DNA of 64,000 nucleotides. It comes from a bacterium. Its GTDB lineage: Bacteria > Bacillota > Bacilli > Lactobacillales > Streptococcaceae. Location of the stretch: positions 1 through 64,000 of the forward strand of contig CAJNCF010000009.1 of the NCBI GenBank assembly GCA_905221195.1, read 5' to 3'. Every line of letters begins with the position of its first letter. The stretch's first letter is position 1. Below are positions 57,107 through 64,000 of the stretch, piece by piece. The translations under genes were made by a program, and so were the position numbers. The notes under the pieces were generated by a model, which searched no databases, had not been told where the DNA came from, and worked only from the letters and a program-made list of their open reading frames with translations.

Positions 57107-58525
57107 TTATAGAGCCATACTGATGTAGTTAAGGATAAACAAGGCATCCAAAATCCAAATCATGACATGGACATCTTTAGCTTGACCTTTAACAATCTTA
57201 GTCAAAGTGTAAGTCAAGAAACCAACTGCAATACCCTGAGTGATAGAGTAGCTGAATCCCATAAAGATAGATGTGAAGAAAGCAGGAACCGCTTCAGACA
57301 TATCATCCCAATGAATATTTTTCAAGCTAGCCAACATCATAATCCCAACAATAATTAAGATTGGAGCTGTAGCAGCTGTTGGTACAATCGCTAAAAGTGG
57401 GCTAAAGAAGCTTGCAATTGCAAAACAGATAGCCACAACCAAGGCTGTCAAACCAGTACGTCCACCTGCACCGATACCTGCAGCAGACTCAACATAAGTC
57501 GTTACGTTTGAAGTACCAGCTACTGCACCAATTGTTGTAGCAATTAAATCAGAATAAAGAGCTTTGTCCAATTTAACTGATTCATTGTTTTCACCCTTAG
57601 AAGCAATGATCCCAACTTTTTCACCAGTACCAATTAGAGTACCAATTGTATCGAAAATATCTGTTAACGAGAAGGCTAGAATAGCCATAAGAGTCTCAGG
57701 TAAGCGAGCTGTATCTGAAATCAAAGCTCCCAAACCTTCTGAACCAAGAGCTGCACCAAAAATTTTCTTCAAATCTTCTACCGCAGCACCCAAGTGATTA
57801 TTTGAAAAATCAATGCTAGAAATATTAACTAAACCTACCGCAATTGCAAGAACTGTTGTTGTTAAGATAGAAAGGATAATCCCTCCCTTAATCCCTTTGA
57901 TGACAAAGAAGATAGTAATGGCAAGTCCTGCAAGAGCCACCAAAACAGCTGGGTTATTAAAGTCAACCAATCCTGGAACCGCTGAAGAGTTTGCTGCAAT
58001 CGTTGCTTGAGCTTTGTCAGCACCTTCTCCTACAACAGTATAGTTACCTGGATCAATCGTGAATTTCAAAAGTCCAGCATTCTTAATCCCTACGTAAGCA
58101 AGGAAGACACCGATACCTGCTGAAATAGCTGAACGAAGAGCAGTAGGAATGGATTCAATGATCATTTTGCGTACATTTGTCAAAGTAATAATCAATGAAA
58201 TAATACCACACATAAAGACCATAGCCAAGGCTTCTTGCCAAGTATAACCAAGTCCAAATACAACTGTAAAGGTAAAGAAGGCATTCAGTCCCATACCTGG
58301 CGCTTGGGCATATGGTAAGTTGGCATAAAAAGCCATCATAAGGGTTCCTACCACAGAACCAATAATCGTTGCTAGGAAGATACCCTGAGCAGGCATTCCT
58401 GTTTGCGAAAGAATTTGTGGGTTTACAAAGAGAATATAACTCATTGCAAAGAAAGTTGTTAAACCAGCGAGAACCTCTGTACGAACGTCTGTACCGTTCT
58501 CTTTTAGTTTAAATAATTTGTCCAT
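57107..58525 (-). CDS. NCS2-family (AzgA-like) purine permease
   Basis: 472 residues, about 12 to 14 membrane helices, guanine/hypoxanthine class (PbuG/PbuO): DVRTEVLAGLTTFFAMSYILFVNPQILS, QAPGMGLNAFFTFTVV and GTSNVTTYVESAAGIGAGGRTGLTA. It imports a nucleobase with protons. The start at 58525 is preceded by AAGGAG. The leader is short and lacks a purine riboswitch. Confidence 0.92.
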   Translation of the reverse strand: MDKLFKLKENGTDVRTEVLAGLTTFFAMSYILFVNPQILSQTGMPAQGIFLATIIGSVVGTLMMAFYANLPYAQAPGMGLNAFFTFTVVFGLGYTWQEALAMVFMCGIISLIITLTNVRKMIIESIPTALRSAISAGIGVFLAYVGIKNAGLLKFTIDPGNYTVVGEGADKAQATIAANSSAVPGLVDFNNPAVLVALAGLAITIFFVIKGIKGGIILSILTTTVLAIAVGLVNISSIDFSNNHLGAAVEDLKKIFGAALGSEGLGALISDTARLPETLMAILAFSLTDIFDTIGTLIGTGEKVGIIASKGENNESVKLDKALYSDLIATTIGAVAGTSNVTTYVESAAGIGAGGRTGLTALVVAICFAIASFFSPLLAIVPTAATAPILIIVGIMMLASLKNIHWDDMSEAVPAFFTSIFMGFSYSITQGIAVGFLTYTLTKIVKGQAKDVHVMIWILDALFILNYISMAL

Positions 58526-58562
58526 TATCAATCTCCTTTTAATTTTTACGAACAATAATAGA

Positions 58563-58591
58563 ATTATATCATTTATCATTCACTTTTTCAA
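58563..58591 (-). promoter_or_regulatory. Promoter of the purine permease gene
   Basis: TTGAAA (58591-58586), 17 bases, TATAAT (58568-58563) with TGA before it. Confidence 0.85.
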
Positions 58592-58666
58592 TATATTTGT
58601 TTAATTTATTTAAGAATTTGATACAATTTCATTTTTTGTTTCGAATCTGCTTTTCTGCCTGCTTTT

Positions 58667-58675
58667 TGTTATAAT
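58667..58675 (+). promoter_or_regulatory. Extended -10 promoter of the HAD phosphatase gene
   Basis: TGT-TATAAT at 58667-58675, 39 bases before the start codon; no good -35. Confidence 0.6.
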
Positions 58676-58714
58676 AGTAGACATCTTATCAGAAAAGACA
58701 CTAGAAAGGTTCAT

Positions 58715-59527
58715 ATGACGAAGAAAATTATTGCAGTTGATTTGGATGGAACCCTGCTCAACTCAGACAGTCAAATTTCTGACTTTACCAAAGAAACCAT
58801 TAAAAAAGTTGCTGAAAAAGGCCATCAGATTATTATTACGACAGGTCGCCCTTACCGCATGTCAAAAGATTTCTATCGCGAATTAGACTTAGACACTCCT
58901 ATGATTAATTTCAACGGCTCCCTTACTCATTTACCAGACCGAATTTGGGACTTTGAAAAATGTTTGACTGTAGACAAAAAATATCTTTTAGACATGGTTC
59001 AACGTTCAGAAGATATTCAAGCCGATTTTATCGCTGGTGAATATCGTAAAAAATTCTACATTACAAATCCTAATGAAGAAATTGCCAATCCCAAACTATT
59101 TGGTGTAGAAGCTTTCCAGCCTGAAGATCAATTCCAACCTGAATTGGTGACCAAAAATCCTAACTGTATCCTGTTACAGACCAGAGCTAGTGACAAGTAT
59201 GCCCTGGCAAAAGAAATGAATGCTTTCTACCAATATCAACTGTCTATCAATACTTGGGGTGGTCCGCTCAATATCCTTGAGTGTACCCCAAAAGGTGTCA
59301 ATAAGGCCTTCGCCTTAGACTACTTGCTTAAAGTAATGAACCGTGACAAAAAGGATTTAATTGCCTTTGGAGATGAACACAATGATACCGAAATGCTCGC
59401 TTTTGCTGGAAAAGGTTTTGCAATGAAAAATGCCAATCCAGAGCTACTCCCTTATGCAGATGAGCAAATTTCCCTGACCAACGACCAAGATGGGGTTGCC
59501 AAAACCCTACAAGACTTATTCTTATAA
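58715..59527 (+). CDS. Cof-type HAD-IIB phosphatase
   Basis: 270 residues. HAD motifs: AVDLDGTLLNSD (nucleophile D8), TTGRPYR, and FGDEHNDTEMLAFAGKGFAMKNA. A C2-type cap lies in the middle. Such enzymes dephosphorylate sugar phosphates, FMN or PLP; the substrate is unknown. AGAAAGG precedes the start. The large BOX begins ten bases after its stop. Confidence 0.92.
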   Translation: MTKKIIAVDLDGTLLNSDSQISDFTKETIKKVAEKGHQIIITTGRPYRMSKDFYRELDLDTPMINFNGSLTHLPDRIWDFEKCLTVDKKYLLDMVQRSEDIQADFIAGEYRKKFYITNPNEEIANPKLFGVEAFQPEDQFQPELVTKNPNCILLQTRASDKYALAKEMNAFYQYQLSINTWGGPLNILECTPKGVNKAFALDYLLKVMNRDKKDLIAFGDEHNDTEMLAFAGKGFAMKNANPELLPYADEQISLTNDQDGVAKTLQDLFL

Positions 59528-59536
59528 CCTATACTG

Positions 59537-59957
59537 ATACTCAATAAAAATCAAAGAGCAAACTAGGAAGCTAGCCGTAGGTTGCTCAAAGCACTGCTTT
59601 GAGGTTGTAGATGAAACTGACGAAGTCAGCTCAAAACACTGTTTTGAGGTTGCAGATAGAACTGACGAAGTCAGCTCAAAACACTGTTTTGAGGTTGCAG
59701 ATAGAACTGACGAAGTCAGCTCAAAACACTGTTTTGAGGTTGCAGATAGAACTGACGAAGTCAGCTCAAAACACTGTTTTGAGGTTGCAGATAGAACTGA
59801 CGAAGTCAGCTCAAAACACTGTTTTGAGGTTGCAGATAGAACTGACGAAGTCAGCTCAAAACACTGTTTTGAGGTTGCAGATAGAACTGACGAAGTCAGT
59901 AACCATATATACGGCAAGGCGAAGCTGACGTGGTTTGAAGAGATTTTCGAAGAGTAT
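59537..59957 (-). repeat. BOX element with seven boxB units (A1-B7-C1)
   Basis: 421 bases. On the plus strand: boxC 59537-59583; one diverged 45-base boxB (59584-59628); six identical 45-base boxB copies (59629-59898), each GCTCAAAACA to GACGAAGTCA; boxA 59899-59957 (59 bases). The identical units create long spurious open frames on both strands. It lies downstream of the HAD gene and upstream of adh. Confidence 0.95.
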
Positions 59958-59985
59958 GACCAGCTTGCGAGCTGGTCTTTGTGTT
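59958..59985 (+). terminator. Terminator after the HAD gene and BOX
   Basis: GACCAGCT, loop TGCG, AGCTGGTC, then TTTGTGTTCTTTT. It begins at the base after the BOX. Confidence 0.8.
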
Positions 59986-60042
59986 CTTTTCACAGTCTCA
60001 TCAACCAGTTAATCGATTGTTCTATTTTTTACCCCCAAAACC

Positions 60043-60071
60043 TTGGAAAAGGCTTTCTTTTGTGATATACT
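60043..60071 (+). promoter_or_regulatory. Promoter of the alcohol dehydrogenase gene
   Basis: TTGGAA (60043-60048), 17 bases, TATACT (60066-60071). The leader is about 95 bases and the start has AAGGAGG upstream. Confidence 0.8.
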
Positions 60072-60077
60072 TCACAT
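60060..60077 (+). promoter_or_regulatory. Candidate Rex operator over the adh -10 box
   Basis: TTGTGATATACTTCACAT: the half sites TTGTGA and TCACA are inverted around six bases, two changes from the Rex consensus TTGTGAA-N4-TTCACAA. It covers the -10 box, so bound Rex would block transcription until NADH rises. Confidence 0.65.
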
Positions 60078-60173
60078 ATAAATACAAGAGAGCTCGTCAC
60101 ACTCGACTCTGTTGACACAAAATCAATCCAGTCTTGTTGTCCCTGTTCTCGGCCAATATCAAGGAGGATAGCT

Positions 60174-61193
60174 ATGAAAGCTGTTGTTGTAAATCCAGAA
60201 AGCACTGGTGTTGCTATTGAAGAAAAAGTACTCCGTCCACTTGAAACTGGGGAAGCACTTGTAGAAATTGAATACTGTGGTGTTTGCCACACTGACCTTC
60301 ACGTTGCCCATGGTGACTTTGGTCAAGTACCAGGACGTGTTTTAGGACATGAAGGTGTTGGTATCGTTAAGGAAATTGCCCCAGATGTTAAAAGCCTTAA
60401 AGTCGGCGACCGCGTCAGCGTTGCTTGGTTCTTTGAAGGATGTGGCACTTGCGAATACTGTACAACTGGTCGCGAAACCCTTTGCCGTACAGTGAAAAAT
60501 GCTGGCTACTCAGTAGATGGTGGTATGGCTGAACAGTGTATCGTAACTGCAGACTATGCCGTTAAAGTTCCTGACGGACTTGACCCAGCCCAAGCTTCTT
60601 CTATCACATGTGCTGGTGTAACAACCTATAAAGCTATTAAGGAAGCAAAAGTTGAACCAGGCCAATGGGTTGTTCTTTATGGTGCTGGTGGACTTGGTAA
60701 CCTAGCCGTTCAATATGCTAAAAAAGTATTCAATGCTCATGTCATCGCAGTTGATATCAACAATGACAAACTTGCCCTTGCAAAAGAAGTCGGTGCTGAC
60801 ATTGTTATTAACGGCCTAGAAGTTGAAGATGTACCTGGACTTATCAAGGAAAAAACTGATGGTGGAGCTCATTCAGCTGTCGTAACTGCTGTATCTAAAG
60901 TTGCCTTCAATCAGGCTGTTGACTCAGTTCGTGCTGGTGGTCGCGTAGTTGCTGTTGGTCTCCCTTCTGAAATGATGGAACTCAGCATCGTTAAAACAGT
61001 CCTAGATGGAATCCAAGTTATCGGTTCTCTTGTTGGAACTCGTAAAGACTTGGAAGAAGCCTTCCAATTCGGTGCAGAAGGTTTGGTAGTTCCAGTTGTC
61101 CAAAAACGTCCAGTAGAAGATGCCGTAGCCATTTTCGACGAAATGGAAAAAGGTCAAATCCAAGGGCGTATGGTACTTGATTTCACAAACTAA
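60174..61193 (+). CDS. adhP: Zinc-dependent alcohol dehydrogenase, AdhP type
   Basis: 339 residues. NAD-linked ethanol dehydrogenase class: catalytic zinc ligands in [15 protein letters not shown] and GHEGVG, structural zinc ligands in [15 protein letters not shown], Rossmann motif [14 protein letters not shown]. It reoxidises NADH by reducing acetaldehyde, in keeping with the Rex-like operator. Single gene ended by a strong terminator. Confidence 0.95.
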   Translation: MKAVVVNPESTGVAIEEKVLRPLETGEALVEIEYCGVCHTDLHVAHGDFGQVPGRVLGHEGVGIVKEIAPDVKSLKVGDRVSVAWFFEGCGTCEYCTTGRETLCRTVKNAGYSVDGGMAEQCIVTADYAVKVPDGLDPAQASSITCAGVTTYKAIKEAKVEPGQWVVLYGAGGLGNLAVQYAKKVFNAHVIAVDINNDKLALAKEVGADIVINGLEVEDVPGLIKEKTDGGAHSAVVTAVSKVAFNQAVDSVRAGGRVVAVGLPSEMMELSIVKTVLDGIQVIGSLVGTRKDLEEAFQFGAEGLVVPVVQKRPVEDAVAIFDEMEKGQIQGRMVLDFTN

Positions 61194-61211
61194 TTCAATA
61201 AAAACATATAC

Positions 61212-61242
61212 AAAAAAGTTGGATGTTTCTTCCAACTTTTTT
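61212..61242 (+). terminator. Terminator of adhP
   Basis: AAAAAAGTTGGA pairs with TCCAACTTTTTT, a 12-base-pair stem with a seven-base loop. Confidence 0.92.
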
Positions 61243-61350
61243 ATATTAAATTTTAATATAAAAAATTACTATGTCTTCTTGAAACCTTATTATATCAATA
61301 TTATTAAATACACTATTTAAATATTTTCTTGAATATTTTATATCAATTAG

Positions 61351-61379
61351 TTGATTTTTTTATGAAAACGGTTTATACT
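61351..61379 (+). promoter_or_regulatory. Promoter of manLMN with a cre between -35 and -10
   Basis: TTGATT (61351-61356), 17 bases, TATACT (61374-61379). The bases 61362-61376 (ATGAAAACGGTTTAT) match cre with one mismatch, so CcpA would act at the promoter itself. Confidence 0.75.
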
Positions 61380-61441
61380 AATCTAGTCTTAAAGTTTTCT
61401 TAAACAATGGGCACAACATTTTATAAGGAGGAATGACAATA

Positions 61442-62431
61442 ATGAGTATCGGAATCATTATTGCGAGCCACGGCGAATTCGCTGCAGGTATTCATCAGTC
61501 AGGATCTATGATTTTTGGTGAACAAGAAAAGGTTCAAGTTGTAACCTTTATGCCAAATGAAGGTCCAGATGACCTATATGCTAAATTTAACAACGCTGTG
61601 GCTGCATTTGACGCAGAAGATGAGGTGCTAGTTTTGGCTGATCTTTGGAGTGGTTCTCCATTCAACCAAGCTAGTCGCGTGATGGGAGAAAATCCTGATC
61701 GTAAGTTTGCCATCATCACAGGACTTAACTTACCGATGTTAATCCAAGCCTATACAGAGCGCCTCATGGACGCTACAGCAGGTGTGGAAAAAGTCGCTGC
61801 GAATATTATCAAAGAAGCCAAAGATGGCATCAAAGCTCTTCCAGAAGAGTTAAATCCAGTTGAAGAAGTTGCAAGTGCTGCAGCTGCTCCAGTTGCCCAA
61901 GCTGCTATCCCAGAAGGAACTGTTATCGGTGACGGTAAACTGAAAATCAATCTTGCCCGTCTAGACACTCGTCTACTTCACGGTCAGGTTGCAACTGCTT
62001 GGACTCCAGATTCAAAAGCAGATCGTATCATCGTTGCTTCAGATAACGTTGCCAACGACGATCTTCGTAAAGAATTGATTAAACAAGCTGCTCCAAATAA
62101 TGTCAGAGCTAATGTTGTTCCAATTCAAAAATTGATCGAGGTTGCAAAAGACCCACGATTTGGAGAAACACATGCCCTTATCTTGTTTGAAACACCTCAA
62201 GATGCTCTTCGTGCAATCGAAGGTGGCGTGCCAATCAAGACCCTTAACGTAGGATCAATGGCTCACTCAACTGGTAAAACAATGGTCAACAATGTTTTGT
62301 CTATGGACAAAGAAGACGTTGCTACATTTGAAAAAATGCGTGACCTTGGTGTTGAATTTGACGTACGTAAAGTACCAAACGACACCAAAAAAGATTTGTT
62401 TGACTTGATTAACAAAGCCAACGTTCAATAA
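61442..62431 (+). CDS. manL: PTS mannose/glucose-family IIAB component
   Basis: 329 residues. IIA domain (1-130) with the phosphorylated histidine H10 in [12 protein letters not shown]; an Ala/Pro-rich linker (about 138-160); IIB domain with [17 protein letters not shown] carrying the second phospho-histidine. It takes phosphate from HPr and passes it to sugar. The start at 61442 gives proper spacing to AAGGAGG; the ATG at 61433 is too close. Confidence 0.96.
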   Translation: MSIGIIIASHGEFAAGIHQSGSMIFGEQEKVQVVTFMPNEGPDDLYAKFNNAVAAFDAEDEVLVLADLWSGSPFNQASRVMGENPDRKFAIITGLNLPMLIQAYTERLMDATAGVEKVAANIIKEAKDGIKALPEELNPVEEVASAAAAPVAQAAIPEGTVIGDGKLKINLARLDTRLLHGQVATAWTPDSKADRIIVASDNVANDDLRKELIKQAAPNNVRANVVPIQKLIEVAKDPRFGETHALILFETPQDALRAIEGGVPIKTLNVGSMAHSTGKTMVNNVLSMDKEDVATFEKMRDLGVEFDVRKVPNDTKKDLFDLINKANVQ

Positions 62432-62504
62432 TAAACATCAAACTATAGAAGAATTCTAAGAAAATTTTTCACTTTATATAATTAAATAGAAAAGGAATAA
62501 AACC

Positions 62505-63317
62505 ATGTCAGATATTTCAATTATTTCTGCTGTCTTGGTTGTAGTTGTTGCCTTCCTTGCAGGTCTTGAAGGTATCCTCGACCAATTCCAATTCCATCAA
62601 CCAATCGTCGCATGTACCCTTATCGGGCTTGCAACTGGTAACCTAGAAGCAGGTGTTATGCTTGGTGGATCACTTCAAATGATCGCCCTTGGTTGGGCAA
62701 ATATCGGAGCTGCCGTAGCTCCTGACGCTGCTCTTGCATCTGTTGCCGCAGCAATCATCTTGATCAAAGGTGGTAACTTTACTACTGAAGGTATCGCCGT
62801 TGCAACAGCAACAGCTATCCCTCTTGCCGTAGCTGGACTTTTCTTGACTATGATTGTTCGTACAATCTCAGTTGGTTTGGTTCACACTGCAGATGCTGCT
62901 GCTAAAGAAGGAAATATTGCGGCTGTTGAGCGTGCTCACTTTATCGCACTTCTTCTTCAAGGTCTTCGTATTGCTATCCCTGCAGCCTTCCTTATCGCTA
63001 TCCCTGCTTCTGCCGTTCAAGATGCTCTTAAATTGATGCCAGACTGGTTGAACGGTGGTATGGCTGTCGGTGGTGCTATGGTCGTTGCCGTTGGTTACGC
63101 TATGGTTATCAACATGATGGCAACTCGTGAAGTATGGCCATTCTTCGCAATCGGTTTTGCTTTTGCTGCCATTTCTCAATTGACTTTGATTGCCCTTGGT
63201 GTAGTCGGTGTTGCCCTTGCTTTCATCTACCTTAACCTTTCAAAACAAGGTGGTAACGGTGGCGGCGGAGCTGTAACTTCTAACGACCCAATCGGTGATA
63301 TCCTAGAAGACTACTAG
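62505..63317 (+). CDS. manM: PTS mannose/glucose-family IIC component
   Basis: 270 residues, membrane channel part: VVVVAFLAGLEGILDQFQFHQPIVACTLIGLATGNLEAGVMLGGSLQMIALGWANIGAA is the IIC_Man signature region. In lactic acid bacteria the man IIC/IID pair is also a docking site for class IIa bacteriocins. 73 bases after manL. Confidence 0.96.
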   Translation: MSDISIISAVLVVVVAFLAGLEGILDQFQFHQPIVACTLIGLATGNLEAGVMLGGSLQMIALGWANIGAAVAPDAALASVAAAIILIKGGNFTTEGIAVATATAIPLAVAGLFLTMIVRTISVGLVHTADAAAKEGNIAAVERAHFIALLLQGLRIAIPAAFLIAIPASAVQDALKLMPDWLNGGMAVGGAMVVAVGYAMVINMMATREVWPFFAIGFAFAAISQLTLIALGVVGVALAFIYLNLSKQGGNGGGGAVTSNDPIGDILEDY

Positions 63318-63331
63318 AAAGGGGAACAATC

Positions 63332-64000
63332 ATGACTGAAAAACTTCAATTATCAAAATCAGATCGTAAAAAAGTTTGGTGGCGTTCACAATTCCTTCAA
63401 GGTTCTTGGAACTACGAGCGTATGCAAAACTTGGGTTGGGCTTACTCATTGATCCCAGCTATCAAAAAATTGTACACTACTAAAGAAGACCAAGCTGCTG
63501 CTCTTGAGCGCCACCTTGAGTTCTTTAACACTCACCCATACGTAGCTGCTCCAATCATGGGGGTTACTCTTGCACTTGAAGAAGAACGTGCGAACGGTGT
63601 TGAAATCGACGATGCTGCTATCCAAGGGGTTAAAATCGGTATGATGGGACCTCTTGCTGGTATCGGTGACCCAGTATTCTGGTTTACAGTTCGTCCTATC
63701 CTTGGAGCTCTTGGTGCATCACTTGCTGCATCTGGTAACTTGGTTGGTCCACTTCTCTTCTTCTTCGGATGGAATGCTATCCGTATGGCCTTCCTATGGT
63801 ACACACAAGAGTTTGGTTACAAGGCTGGATCTGAAATCACTAAAGACATGTCTGGTGGTATCTTGAAAGACATCACTAAAGGAGCTTCTATCCTTGGTAT
63901 GTTCATCCTTGCTGTTCTTGTACAACGTTGGGTATCTATCAACTTCACTGTTAACCTTCCAGGTAAACAATTAGCTGAAGGTGCCTACATCAACTTCCCA
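63332..64000 (+). CDS. manN: PTS mannose/glucose-family IID component (cut by window end)
   Basis: 223 residues are visible and the frame is open to the last base. KVWWRSQFLQGSWNYERMQNLGWAYSLIPAI and LEFFNTHPYVAAPIMGVTLALEE match the IID family, usually about 300 residues. GAAAGGGG precedes the ATG. Third gene of the operon, 14 bases after manM. Confidence 0.96.
   Translation, partial: MTEKLQLSKSDRKKVWWRSQFLQGSWNYERMQNLGWAYSLIPAIKKLYTTKEDQAAALERHLEFFNTHPYVAAPIMGVTLALEEERANGVEIDDAAIQGVKIGMMGPLAGIGDPVFWFTVRPILGALGASLAASGNLVGPLLFFFGWNAIRMAFLWYTQEFGYKAGSEITKDMSGGILKDITKGASILGMFILAVLVQRWVSINFTVNLPGKQLAEGAYINFP

Noticed and set aside
58525..58715. Purine riboswitch ahead of the NCS2 permease
   Set aside because: The leader between the -10 box and the start is only about 35 bases, too short for the aptamer, and no aptamer core is visible.
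59584..59898. Possible CRISPR array (regularly spaced repeats)
   Set aside because: The repeats are directly tandem with no variable spacers, no cas genes are near, and the unit is the known boxB.
59522..59928. Long open frames with perfect 15-residue repeats on both strands
   Set aside because: They are the translation of the 45-base boxB repeats of a BOX element; no ribosome site or promoter, and open on both strands because the unit length is divisible by three.

Overview
The window is chromosomal DNA of a mitis-group Streptococcus (S. pneumoniae, S. mitis, S. pseudopneumoniae or S. oralis type). The evidence is gene content and order (scpAB-rluB-yidD, amiACDEF, murA-epuA-endA, the folP-folC-folE-folBK sulfonamide operon, ccpA, manLMN) and six BOX repeats carrying the boxA core used for BOX typing. 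Most of the window is core genome on the minus strand. I cannot assign the species from this sequence alone.

Layout. 1-135: right end of an IS3-family element. 187-5902 (minus): a nine-gene run, murI to rdgB to a phosphodiesterase to cbpB to a XerD-like protein to scpA to scpB to rluB to yidD. 6105-9685: yneF, then an aromatic amino-acid-type ABC transporter (trpXYZ) with a 400-base leader that looks like a transcription attenuator with its own Phe/Tyr-rich leader peptide. 9806-16361: the oligopeptide permease amiACDEF. 16454: tRNA-Cys. 16722-25537: hlyX, the DUF1146-murA-epuA-endA operon, rsmD-coaD-sepM, asnA, a Bax-inhibitor-like protein and a SpoU methyltransferase. 25571-26854 (plus): acyP and yidC1.

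27077-31101 is an AT-rich accessory block: an ABC exporter with two permeases plus a response regulator and a histidine kinase, all in one direction. It resembles lantibiotic-immunity or peptide-resistance FEG-RK clusters, but no precursor or modification gene is present. 31383-41190 returns to core genes (pflA, lysA, purR, yhaM-rmuC-thiN-rpe-rsgA-rsmA, rnmV-tatD). 41348-51618 holds kimA, an AliB-type oligopeptide-binding protein, rpmH, alaA, a universal stress protein, a HAD-MazG fusion, ansA and ccpA.

52371-56151 is the folate operon. Its dihydropteroate synthase carries a tandem Arg-Pro duplication at residues 58-61, the type of change linked to sulfonamide resistance in pneumococci. 56347-64000: a CPBP protease, a purine permease, a HAD phosphatase followed by a BOX with seven boxB units, an alcohol dehydrogenase with a Rex-like operator, and the mannose PTS manLMN (manN runs off the end).

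The strongest candidates for something undescribed are: the multi-segment RNA switch with an aromatic leader peptide ahead of trpXYZ (9390-9685); the orphan ABC plus two-component cluster (27077-31101); and three genes (DUF1146, rsmD, the SpoU methyltransferase) whose extended -10 promoters sit 6-7 bases before the start codon, predicting leaderless mRNAs.
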